A stretch of DNA of 64,000 bases from Marisediminicola senii (GTDB lineage: Bacteria > Actinomycetota > Actinomycetes > Actinomycetales > Microbacteriaceae): positions 124,001 to 188,000 of the forward strand of contig NZ_JAALGE010000002.1 in the NCBI RefSeq assembly GCF_011057645.1. Direction: 5' to 3'. Below are positions 44,257 to 52,600 of the stretch, piece by piece. The translations under genes and the position numbers were made by a program. Position 1 is the first letter of the stretch; each line of letters begins with the position of its first letter. Below the pieces are notes generated by a model. The model ran no database searches. It saw nothing but the letters and a program-made list of their open reading frames with translations, and had not been told where the DNA came from.

Positions 44257-44829
44257 ATGTCCATCATTCGCACCACGCCGGAGTCGGAGGCCACCGGGCT
44301 GGTGGCCAAGCTGTACGCGGGTGATGTGCACGATCAGGGTTACGTCGGGTCGCACACCAAGGCGCTGAGCCTCAACCCCGGGGCCGTCGCCGCGTGGGAC
44401 GACCTGATCGCCGCGATCGCCGGCCCGATGGACAAGCGCCGGTACGAGTTGATCACCCTCGCCGCCGCGCGCGCCCTGCGCTCCAGGCACTGCATGCTCG
44501 CACACGGCCGCCGATCGCTGCTCTACTTCGACGAGCCGCAGCTGGTGCGCATCGCCCTGGACTACCGAGACGCCGACCTGAGCGAGGCGGAGGTCGAGAT
44601 GATGCGGTTCAGCGAGCGGGTGAGCGTGGATGCCGCGGCGATGACCGACGCCGACAGCGAACGCCTGCGCGCCGTCGGATTCAGCGACCGTGAGATCGTC
44701 GACATCGCGCTCGCCGCCGCCGCGCGCAACTTCTACAGCCGGGCGGTGCAGGCCCTCGCCGTCGACGTCGACACTCCCCCCGACATCAGCGACGAGCTGC
44801 GGTCGGCGCTCGACCCGGATGGCGCGTAA
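44257..44829 (+). CDS. carboxymuconolactone decarboxylase / AhpD-like protein
   Basis: The 190-residue protein has the AhpD-like fold, with the active-site segment SRHCMLAHGR near 81-90. True AhpD has CxxCxxxH, but here the first cysteine is Ser, leaving one Cys and the His. It may be a peroxidase using a single cysteine, or inactive. The ATG at 44257 has a GGAAGG site nine bases upstream. It stands alone between a divergent small membrane gene and doxX. Confidence 0.83.
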   Translation: MSIIRTTPESEATGLVAKLYAGDVHDQGYVGSHTKALSLNPGAVAAWDDLIAAIAGPMDKRRYELITLAAARALRSRHCMLAHGRRSLLYFDEPQLVRIALDYRDADLSEAEVEMMRFSERVSVDAAAMTDADSERLRAVGFSDREIVDIALAAAARNFYSRAVQALAVDVDTPPDISDELRSALDPDGA

Positions 44830-44885
44830 GCGGGCAGCACTCAGTGCCCCGGTACCGCAGTGCCGCGCCGCAGTACCGCAGCGCG

Positions 44886-44891
44886 TATGGT
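44886..44891 (+). promoter_or_regulatory. -10 hexamer of leaderless doxX promoter
   Basis: TATGGT is six bases before the ATG at 44898. Confidence 0.5.
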
Positions 44892-44897
44892 GCAGCC

Positions 44898-45323
44898 ATG
44901 GCATCCCGCACCCCGTCCCGCAGTTCCCGCATCGCCCGCACCATCGGACGCATCGTGCTCGGCGCCGTGCTGCTCCTCGCCGGCATCGGCCACCTCACCA
45001 CCGCGCGGGAGGCATTCCAGGCGCAGGTGCCCGATTGGGTGCCGCTCGACAAGGACTTCGTGGTCGTCGCGTCGGGGGTCGTCGAGATCGCGTTGGGGGC
45101 ACTCCTCATCGTGTCGAAGCGGTTCCGGGTTCCCGTCGGGTGGGCCGCGGCAGCGTTCTTCGTCGCAATCTTTCCGGGCAACGTCTCGCAGTTCGTCACG
45201 CGCACGGATTCGCTCGGCCTCGAGAGTGACCTCGCGCGCGGCATCCGGCTGCCGTTCCAACCCCTGCTCGTACTCTGGGCCCTCTGGTCGACCGGCGCGT
45301 GGCGGGCCTGGCGCAACCGCTGA
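44898..45323 (+). CDS. DoxX-family membrane protein
   Basis: The 141-residue protein has four membrane helices (about 15-33, 53-72, 80-100, 116-132) and the DoxX-like pattern with GIGHLTTAREAF and FVAIFPGNVSQF. DoxX proteins occur in redox and quinone-related roles, but function here is unknown. Its start is supported by a leaderless -10. It converges with the HhH-GPD gene, 27 bases away. Confidence 0.83.
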   Translation: MASRTPSRSSRIARTIGRIVLGAVLLLAGIGHLTTAREAFQAQVPDWVPLDKDFVVVASGVVEIALGALLIVSKRFRVPVGWAAAAFFVAIFPGNVSQFVTRTDSLGLESDLARGIRLPFQPLLVLWALWSTGAWRAWRNR

Positions 45324-45350
45324 CGGGCACCCGGCCAGTTGCCGCGGCGA

Positions 45351-45920
45351 TCAGCCGTTCTTCGCGGCGGCCTTCGCCGCACGCTTCGTCTCGCGCACCT
45401 TCGCCAGCGACTCGGGGTCGACGATGTCGGCGACCGACCTGAAGGCGTCCTCTTCTCCGTAGGGAGCAGATGCCTCGCGCCAGCCGGCCGCGGTCAGCCC
45501 GAGGCGCTTGCCGAGCAGGGCGAGAAAGATGCGGGCCTTCTGGTCGCCGAAACCGGGCAGGGACTTCAGTCTCCCGAGCACCTCGGCGCCGTCGGGGTCG
45601 CCCTCGGTCCAGATGGATGCCGCGTCGCCGTGCCACTCCGTCGCGACCGCCGTCGCCAGGGCGCGCGTGCGCGTGGCCATCGATCCCGGAAACCGGTGCA
45701 CCGCCGGCGTCTCGCGGAACACGGCCTCGAACGCGTCGGGGTCGTACTCCGCGATGGTGGCGGGGGCCAGTCCGCCGATGCGGTCGCGGATCTTCGCGGG
45801 GCCCGCGAACGCGGCTTCCATCGCGATCTGCTGGTCGAGCAGCATGCCGAGCAGGAGGGCGAATGCGTCGTCGCTGAGAAGGGTGTCTGCGGCATCGTCG
45901 CCGGTGATGTGGAGCGCCAT
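45351..45920 (-). CDS. HhH-GPD family DNA glycosylase-like protein
   Basis: The 189-residue protein has the HhH-GPD core: DQQIAMEAAFAGP near 29-41, RALATAVAT and the hairpin LPGFGDQKARIFLALLGKR near 118-136. The catalytic Asp expected about 20 residues after the hairpin and the [4Fe-4S] cysteines of MutY/Nth are absent, so it belongs to the cluster-less DNA-repair or uncharacterised branch. It is divergent from the alpha/beta hydrolase, with a 50-base gap. Confidence 0.82.
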   Translation of the reverse strand: MALHITGDDAADTLLSDDAFALLLGMLLDQQIAMEAAFAGPAKIRDRIGGLAPATIAEYDPDAFEAVFRETPAVHRFPGSMATRTRALATAVATEWHGDAASIWTEGDPDGAEVLGRLKSLPGFGDQKARIFLALLGKRLGLTAAGWREASAPYGEEDAFRSVADIVDPESLAKVRETKRAAKAAAKNG

Positions 45921-45958
45921 CCGGCCATTGTGCCATCGGTGCGCCGGCACGAACGGAG

Positions 45959-45964
45959 TAGCGT
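45959..45964 (+). promoter_or_regulatory. -10 hexamer of leaderless hydrolase promoter
   Basis: TAGCGT is six bases before the ATG at 45971. The divergent HhH gene has a CACAAT hexamer at the same distance, so two leaderless promoters share 50 bases. Confidence 0.5.
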
Positions 45965-45970
45965 CATCGG

Positions 45971-46696
45971 ATGCAGATCGCCGTGCCCACCTCGCTCGGG
46001 CCGGCGCGATTGACGGTCGCCGCGGCATCCACCCCCCGAGCCGTGCTGTGGTTGGGGCACGGTGCAGGCGGGGGCATCGACGCCGTCGACCTCGCCGCCA
46101 TCGCGGCCGTGCTGCCCGCGCACGGGGTGACCGTGGTGCGGGAGGAGCAGCCGTGGCGCGTCGCCGGCAAGCGGGTCGCACCGCGCCCAGCCACCCTCGA
46201 CACGGGCTGGCGGGAGTCCGCGGCGGCCGTGGTGCGAATCGCCGGGTCGCTGCCGGTCGTGGTGGGCGGCCGCAGCGCCGGCGCGAGGGTCGCCTGCCGC
46301 ACGGCGACCGAGCTGGGTGCGGCGGCGGTGGTGTGCCTGGCGTTTCCGCTGCACCCACCGGGGTCACCCGCGAAGACGCGCATCGACGAGCTGCTGCTGC
46401 CCGCGGTGCCGGTGCTCGTGCTGCAGGGCGACCGCGACACGTTCGGGTCGGCCGCCGCGGTCTCATCCGCGATCGACGCGCACACTCGTGACGTACGCGA
46501 CGGCGACGCACACACCGGCAGCGGGCGCATCAGCGGCCCGCGCACCGGCGGGCGTCCGCCGATCGAGGTCGTTCCGGTGCCGGGGGCCGACCACTCGATG
46601 AGAGTCCTCGCATCGTCGCCGCTCCCGGCCGACGACGTCGCGACCCTCGTCACCGACGCCGTGGCGGCGTTCCTGGTGAGGCATGTCACCACCTGA
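45971..46696 (+). CDS. alpha/beta hydrolase (TEX30/KANL3-like)
   Basis: The 241-residue protein has the nucleophile elbow GGRSAGAR near 97-104, a GDRD loop with Asp near 160 and a late His in GADHSM near 205, a full catalytic triad. WLGHGAGGG near 28 is the oxyanion region of the dienelactone hydrolase-like group. The substrate is unknown. A hairpin terminator lies 36 bases downstream. Confidence 0.85.
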   Translation: MQIAVPTSLGPARLTVAAASTPRAVLWLGHGAGGGIDAVDLAAIAAVLPAHGVTVVREEQPWRVAGKRVAPRPATLDTGWRESAAAVVRIAGSLPVVVGGRSAGARVACRTATELGAAAVVCLAFPLHPPGSPAKTRIDELLLPAVPVLVLQGDRDTFGSAAAVSSAIDAHTRDVRDGDAHTGSGRISGPRTGGRPPIEVVPVPGADHSMRVLASSPLPADDVATLVTDAVAAFLVRHVTT

Positions 46697-46731
46697 GGCG
46701 ACTACGAGCGCACCGAATGTCCCCTCCACCC

Positions 46732-46753
46732 GCACAACCGGTCGGGGTTGTGC
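46732..46753 (+). terminator. hairpin after the alpha/beta hydrolase gene
   Basis: GCACAACC pairs with GGTTGTGC around GGTCGG, followed by CTTTAAG. The TAAGCT that follows could also be a -10 for terC, whose leader would be about 80 bases. No manganese (yybP-ykoY) riboswitch core is visible in this leader. Confidence 0.6.
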
Positions 46754-46851
46754 CTTTAAGCTGTGTGCAGACGGGTGACCCGTCACCGACTTGCCGCGAC
46801 GCGCGCCGTCGCTCCCCCGCACCGCACAGCAGACAAGAAAGAGTCACCTCG

Positions 46852-48042
46852 ATGGAAGTATCACCGCTCGTCTGGGCCCTGACCATTGCGTTCATCATCG
46901 GGCTGCTCGCCTTCGACTTCGTCTTCCACGTGCGCAAGGCGCACATTCCCACGCTGAAGGAAGCGGCCTTCTGGTCGGCGATCTATGTCGGAATCGCCAT
47001 CCTGTTCGGCGTCGGCATCCTCGTCTTCGGCGGCGGAACGCCCGGTGGTGAGTACTTCGCCGGGTACATCACCGAGAAGGCACTGTCGGTCGACAACCTG
47101 TTCGTGTTCCTCATCATCATGGCGAGCTTCAAGGTGCCCCGTGAGGACCAGCAGAAGGTGCTGCTCTTCGGCATCGTGTTCGCGCTGATCGCCCGCACCG
47201 GCTTCATCTTCCTCGGTGCTGCCCTCATCAACAGCTTCGCGTGGATCTTCTACCTGTTCGGTCTCATCCTCATCATCACGGCCGGCAACATGCTCAAGCC
47301 GGAGAGCAGCGACGAGCACTCCGCCGACAACTTCATCATCCGGATCGCCAAGAAGCTGTTCCACACCACCGACTACTACGACGGCGACAAGCTGTTCACC
47401 ATCCACAACGGCAAGCGTGCGCTCACGCCGATGCTGCTGGTCATGGTCGCCATCGGTGGAACCGACATCCTGTTCGCGCTCGACTCGATCCCCGCCATCT
47501 TCGGCCTCACGCAGGACGTCTTCATCGTCTTCACCGCCACCGCGTTCTCGCTGCTGGGCCTCCGCCAGCTGTTCTTCCTGATCGACGGACTGCTCGACCG
47601 GCTCATCTACCTGTCGTACGGACTCGCCGCGATCCTGGCGTTCATCGGCGTCAAGCTCATCCTGCACGCGCTGCACGAGAACAACCTCCCGTTCATCAAC
47701 GGCGGCGAGCCCGTTCCCGTGTTCGAGATCGAGACCGGCCTCTCCCTCACCGTCATCCTCGGTGTGCTCATCGTCACGGTCATCGCGTCGCTGGTGAGCC
47801 CGGCCGGGCGCGCGCAGACCGCGATCTCGGGTGCGCGTCGCCACGCGACCGACTACATCGACCTCACGTACACGACCGACATCAACGAGCGCGTGCGCAT
47901 CTTCGACAAGCTCGTCGACGAAGAGAAGACGATTGCGGGCGCCCAGCCCAAGTACCGTGCCAAGTTCGAAGAAGACGAGAAGCTGCACAAGCTCATCGCC
48001 GAGGCGCATGCCCAGCACGATGCGGCACTGAAGGACGCGTAG
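46852..48042 (+). CDS. TerC-family integral membrane protein (Alx-like)
   Basis: The 396-residue protein has about eight or nine membrane helices and the TerC acidic motifs EKALSVDNLFVFLIIM near 78 and GGTDILFALDSIPAIFG near 205. Members export manganese or other metals in several bacteria. The C-terminal cytoplasmic tail (about 330-396) is charged and helical. The gene has no tellurite-resistance neighbours, so metal homeostasis or a Mn exporter role is more likely than tellurite resistance. Confidence 0.9.
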   Translation: MEVSPLVWALTIAFIIGLLAFDFVFHVRKAHIPTLKEAAFWSAIYVGIAILFGVGILVFGGGTPGGEYFAGYITEKALSVDNLFVFLIIMASFKVPREDQQKVLLFGIVFALIARTGFIFLGAALINSFAWIFYLFGLILIITAGNMLKPESSDEHSADNFIIRIAKKLFHTTDYYDGDKLFTIHNGKRALTPMLLVMVAIGGTDILFALDSIPAIFGLTQDVFIVFTATAFSLLGLRQLFFLIDGLLDRLIYLSYGLAAILAFIGVKLILHALHENNLPFINGGEPVPVFEIETGLSLTVILGVLIVTVIASLVSPAGRAQTAISGARRHATDYIDLTYTTDINERVRIFDKLVDEEKTIAGAQPKYRAKFEEDEKLHKLIAEAHAQHDAALKDA

Positions 48043-48057
48043 CCCCGCGGGGCCCTG

Positions 48058-48093
48058 GCGGGCGGCATCCACTCATCGGTGGGTGCCGCCCGC
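48058..48093 (+). terminator. terC terminator hairpin
   Basis: A 15-base stem, with one G-U pair, GCGGGCGGCATCCAC and GTGGGTGCCGCCCGC, closes on a TCATCG loop and is followed by TCTCTCG. Confidence 0.78.
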
Positions 48094-48185
48094 TCTCTCG
48101 TGCGCGGGGCGCACAGGGTCGGCGCGCGCCCCGAGCCTTCTCAGGGGCGGGCGGTGATGGCACGATGGCATCGAGGGAGGATGCG

Positions 48186-48761
48186 ATGGCCATCGAGGTG
48201 CGACCGGCCCATGACTTCGACGACGTGGCGACGATGCTCGGGCCGAAGAACCCCGTATCGTCGGTGTGCTGGTGCCTCTCGTGGCGGCTGGACTCGGCGC
48301 AGAACCGCGCACTGACGGGCCCGGCGCGGGCCGACCGGGTGCGCCAGCTCTGTTCACGGCATCTCGCCCCCGGGGTGATCGCCCATCTCGACGGCGACGT
48401 TGCCGGCTGGGCGGGCATCGCGCCCCGATCGGAACTTCACCCGTTCGCGCACTCCCGAAAGATCCCGCACGTCGACGACCTGGCCGTGTGGTCGCTGTGG
48501 TGCATCCGGGTTCGACCGGGGTTTCGCAAGCGCGGCCTCACCCCCGCACTCATGGAGGGCGCCGTCGACTACGCCAGGGAGTCCGGCGCACCGGCCGTCG
48601 AGGGGTACCCGGTCGACAACGGCGGCCAGAGGGTCGACCTCACCATGGCCTACGTCGGCACCCGCGAGATGTTCGAGCGGGCTGGCTTCGAGAAGGTCGC
48701 CGATACCACCGCGATAGCGGGCGGCTTTCCGCGCATCGTCATGAGGCGGATGCTGGGCTGA
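48186..48761 (+). CDS. GNAT-family N-acetyltransferase
   Basis: The 191-residue protein has the acetyl-CoA binding segment WCIRVRPGFRKRGLTPALM near 105-125, the Arg/Gly loop of GNAT motif A. An N-terminal CWCLSW pattern places it with actinobacterial GNATs that have two Cys/Trp pairs near residue 28. Substrate is unknown. The ATG follows a strong GAGGGAGG site. Stand-alone gene. Confidence 0.85.
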   Translation: MAIEVRPAHDFDDVATMLGPKNPVSSVCWCLSWRLDSAQNRALTGPARADRVRQLCSRHLAPGVIAHLDGDVAGWAGIAPRSELHPFAHSRKIPHVDDLAVWSLWCIRVRPGFRKRGLTPALMEGAVDYARESGAPAVEGYPVDNGGQRVDLTMAYVGTREMFERAGFEKVADTTAIAGGFPRIVMRRMLG

Positions 48762-48855
48762 CCGCGCCGTCCAGCATCCTGGCGAGGTGGATGCTGCGCG
48801 GCCCGTCATCCCTGACGAAAAGTGACTACTGCTTGGCAATTCGCGGTGCCATGTG

Positions 48856-48892
48856 TATCGTTTGTCGATATTCATATACCGATAGTCGATAG
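48856..48892 (+). promoter_or_regulatory. CGATA/TATCG repeat cluster before the DUF2975 gene
   Basis: TATCG (48856), CGATA (48866), CGATA (48880) and CGATA (48887) lie within 37 bases, in both orientations, ending seven bases before the ATG. TATCG-ttttgt-like spacing makes the first pair an inverted repeat. This AT-rich island in a GC-rich genome is a likely promoter/operator of the three-gene locus. Confidence 0.55.
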
Positions 48893-48898
48893 GTCACC

Positions 48899-49375
48899 AT
48901 GCACAGGGCAACCATCCTCACCCTCAAAACACTTCTCGTCGCCATGATCGCGCTGCTGCTCGCCTGCCAGCTCTTCATGGTTCCGGGCGTCGCTCGGCAA
49001 TCCGCGGAACGCTACAGCGATCTCAGCCGGCTCGAGGTGCCCGGCATCGTCGTGGCCGTGCTGTTTCTGCTCTGCGTGCAGGTCGTGCTCGTCTGCGTGT
49101 GGCAGCTCCTGTCGATGGTGCGAGCCGCCAGCATCTTCGGAGACGACGCCTTCCGCTTCGTCGACATCATCCTCGGGTGCATCGTGCTCGCAACCGTGCT
49201 GATCGCGGCATCCGGCGTCATCCTGACCGGCGCGGGCGCGGCATCCCCCTCGATCATGCTGCTGTGCGCCCTGGGCGTCGTCGTGGGAGCCGGCCTCTCG
49301 TTGCTCATCGTGGTGATGCGCGGCCTGCTCAAGAACGCCCGCCAGCTGCAGCAGGACCTCGCCGAGGTCGTCTGA
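48899..49375 (+). CDS. DUF2975 membrane protein
   Basis: The 158-residue product has four membrane helices (about 8-27, 45-65, 93-113, 118-140), the DUF2975 pattern. Genes of this family are usually followed by a small XRE regulator, as here, and the pair may sense or respond to a membrane signal. ATG at 48899, close to the predicted promoter. The stop overlaps the regulator start by one base. Confidence 0.85.
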   Translation: MHRATILTLKTLLVAMIALLLACQLFMVPGVARQSAERYSDLSRLEVPGIVVAVLFLLCVQVVLVCVWQLLSMVRAASIFGDDAFRFVDIILGCIVLATVLIAASGVILTGAGAASPSIMLLCALGVVVGAGLSLLIVVMRGLLKNARQLQQDLAEVV

Positions 49376-49680
49376 TGCCCATCGTCATCAACCTCGACGT
49401 CGAGCTGGCGCGCAAGAAGATGTCGGTCGCCGACCTCGCCGCGGCGATCGACATCACGCCCGTCAATGTCTCCGTGCTCAAGAACGGGCGGGCCAAGGCG
49501 GTGCGGTTCTCCACCCTCGATGCCATCTGCCGCGTGCTCGAATGCCAGCCAGGCGACATCCTGGTCTGGGTTCCCAACGCGGACGCCACGTGTGGCGGTG
49601 CGGGCCATGGCGGTGCGGGCGCGGGCAGCGCGGGCCGTGCAACCGCTGGAGTCGAAGCCGACGACGCAGGCACGCGATGA
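49375..49680 (+). CDS. small XRE/Cro-type regulator (YozG-like)
   Basis: The 101-residue protein has a helix-turn-helix at about 5-65 (LARKKMSVADLAAAIDITPVNVSVLKNGR segment, then LDAICRVLECQPGDIL). The HTH is the short YozG/Xre type found beside DUF2975. A Gly/Ala-rich tail of about 30 residues (CGGAGHGGAGAGSAG) follows. It may control its own operon by the CGATA repeats. Its stop overlaps the next gene by four bases (ATGA). Confidence 0.85.
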   Translation: MPIVINLDVELARKKMSVADLAAAIDITPVNVSVLKNGRAKAVRFSTLDAICRVLECQPGDILVWVPNADATCGGAGHGGAGAGSAGRATAGVEADDAGTR

Positions 49681-52600
49681 CTCCGGATGCCCAAGGCCGC
49701 AGCACCGCATCGACGCCACCCGGGTCATCGCCCGGGTCATCGGCCGGGTCATCGCAGCGGCCAATCCCGTCCGAACCATGGAGCCGCGTCGCCATCACCC
49801 AGCTGCTCGACCGTGACTCCTGCCCGGTGTGCCAGAACGGGCAGGTCACCGGGGGAACCTGCGCCGAGTGCGGGGCAGACCTGAACGGGCCGGTGGGCGC
49901 CGAACTGTGGAAGCTCTCGCGCCGGGCGGCCATGGCCCTGCGGGCACGCCAGGTGACGCTCGACCGCGTTCCGGTGCGCGGGCCCGCGCGGGCCGCAGCG
50001 GCCGCAGCGCCCGGAGCGGCCACGGCGGTCCTTGCCCCGGGTGCGCGCCCCGCTCGCTCACCGGAGACTGCCGCCTCCGCGGGATATGTTTCGGTCACCG
50101 CCCCGCCGCCGCCCGCCGCTCCCCCGCGTGCCGGTGACGGCACTCCGACGCCACCGGCCCCACAATCGAGCGCCACCCTGCAGTCGGTACTCGCCGTCGC
50201 GGGTGCCGGGCTCGTCGCCATCGCCGCGATCGTGTTCACGTTCTTCAACCCCGACCTCACCGACCGCTCGTCGCGCAGCGGCATCGTCGGGATCGTCACC
50301 GCGCTGTTCCTCGGTGGTGCGTGGCTGCTCGCCCGTCGGCGGCTGCAGTTCTCGGCGGAAGCCATCGGCGGCCTCGGCACGGTGTTCCTCGCCCTCGACG
50401 TCTACGCGCTCACGGCAGCGGCTCCGGTCGGCACGAGCCCGTGGGCGGTCGCCGCCGTCGGCACGCTTGTGGCCGGCGCCGGAATGACCGCCGCTGCGGC
50501 ATTCGCGCGCATCAGGACCTGGCTGTGGGTCGGCGTGCTGGGGCTCACCGCCGTGCCGGTGATGGCGGGGTTCGCGGCGAGCACCGGCCTCGCCGTCGTC
50601 GTCGGGATGCTGGGCTGCGCCGCCGTCGCCCTCGGCATGGCCGACGTCGTGCGCGGTGTCGCCTCCCGCTTCGACGGAACGCTCACGGCCGAGCGTCACG
50701 TCCTGGCGATCGCGCAGGCCACCGCCGTGGTCACCGCGGTGTTCTCGCTCAGCCTGATCGGCGCGGGCAGCAACGCGGAGTACTGGCTCACCGTCTCCGC
50801 GGTTCTCGCGGCGGTAGGCGTGCTCGCCGTCGCGTCGACCCGGCAGCTCGCCCCCCGAGCGTGGAGCGCCGTGGCGGGAGCATCGGCAGCGGGCGCCGCC
50901 GTCACACTCGCACTCGCGCTCGACCTCGACGCCCTCCTGGCGCCGGGCAGCACCGCGGCGCCCGGCAGCATAGGCGCGGTGAACGACCCCGGGGTGGCGG
51001 GCGGACTCGGCCTGCAGTGGCACCTCGCGTTGGCTCCCCTCGCGGGTGCGCTCGCGCTCGTCGCCGTGGCGGCGCTGCCCCGCCTGCCCCGGTCGGTCGA
51101 TCGCGCGGTCCTCACCGCCGGTGCATTCTGGGCCGCGGTCGCCAGCGTGCTGCCGTCGACGGTCACCGTGCTGCTCGTCGGCGCGGCCACCGCCGGAGGG
51201 GCCGCCCTCGGCGGTGCGATAGTCGTGATGGATGCGGCCGGGGTGCTCGCCGCGGCCGTCGGGATCGCTGCAGCATCCACGGGATTCGCCACCCTCGCCG
51301 GGCGCACCGGGCGACACGGCGGCAGGATGGCCCGCTGGACGCACCCGGTCGGATCGCTCGCCGCCTGGCTCGGAGTGTTGGCCGCCCTCGTCGTGGCCTG
51401 CCTTCCCAGCCTGTCCGTCGCCGGCCAGGTCACCGTTGCGCTCGGCCTCGCGGTGGCCGGGGGGCTCGCCCTCACCCGCATTCCCCGCGTTCGTGGCGCC
51501 GCCGTCGGCATCCGCGGACCGGTGATCGTCGGCGCGCACCTCGCCCTGGTACTCGGCGGCCTGCTGTCGTGGAACGTCGGCACCGTCACCGTTCCGGCTG
51601 GAGCCGCCATCGTGCTCGCGATCGGCGTGCTGTCGACGGCCATGCCTCCCGGGTCCCGTGCGATCTACGTCGGGGGTGGGTACGCCTACGCGCTCGTCGT
51701 GGTGGCTGCCGCGCTGGGGCAGGTCGGCGTCGGTACCATCGCCATGCTGTGCCTGACCACCTCGATCGGGCTGGTCGGCGCGATCGTCGCGACGTTCGTG
51801 CGCAGCATCCGTCCCGCCTACTGGTACGCGATCCTGGTCGTCGCATCGGTTCCCTTCGTGCTCGGCGTCGTTCAGGTGGTGTTCGAACGCAGCGGCTGGA
51901 CGGCCATGTCGACGGGCATCATGTTCCTGTTCGCGGCGACGCTGCTGGTCTCGCGACGGCCGGGGCTCGGGATGCCGCTGCGCACGCTCGCCGCGGGGCT
52001 GCTGGTTCCCTCGCTCGCCGTCGCGGTGGTCTGCCTCGGCGCGGAGGTGCTCGTCGGCAGCGCATCCCCGGTGACCCTCCCGGTGATCGCCGCGATCGTC
52101 GCCGTCGTGCTGCCCACCACCGGGCTGGTCCGTTCGACGCTCACGACGCGCGGGCTGGCGGAACCGGACGCCCGTGCCGCTCGGATCGCCATCGAGGCGT
52201 CCGCCCTGCTGACCGGATGCATCGCCGTCGGGCTCGCCCTCGGGCGGGTGGCCGCTGGCCTGCCGACCACGTTCCTGGTGCTCGTGATACTCGGTGTCGG
52301 ATCGGCGCTCGCATCGACGGTAGCCGGTCGTCGTTACGGCTGGTGGGTTGCCGCGGCCTGTGCAACGGGCGCGCTGTGGTGCCTGCTCGCGATGGCCGGC
52401 ATCGGCGTGCTCACCGTCGAGCCATACCTGCTGCCGCCCACCCTCGGCGCGGCCGTCGTCGGGATGGCCGTCACCGTGCGCGGCGGCCGCGGACGGGCGC
52501 TGTACGCGGTCGGACTCACTCTCGCCGTCACGCCGACCCTCGTCGTGCTCGCGGCAGGCGCGGCGCAGCCAGCCTCGACGATCGCCCGCGGATACGCACT

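Noticed and set aside
46697-46851. Manganese (yybP-ykoY) riboswitch in front of terC
   Set aside because: The expected core elements are absent; only a hairpin after the hydrolase gene is seen.
49677-49760. Short tandem GGGTCATCG units as a possible CRISPR or regulatory repeat
   Set aside because: They are in frame inside the N-terminus of the giant protein (Gly-Ser-Ser repeats), without spacers or cas genes.
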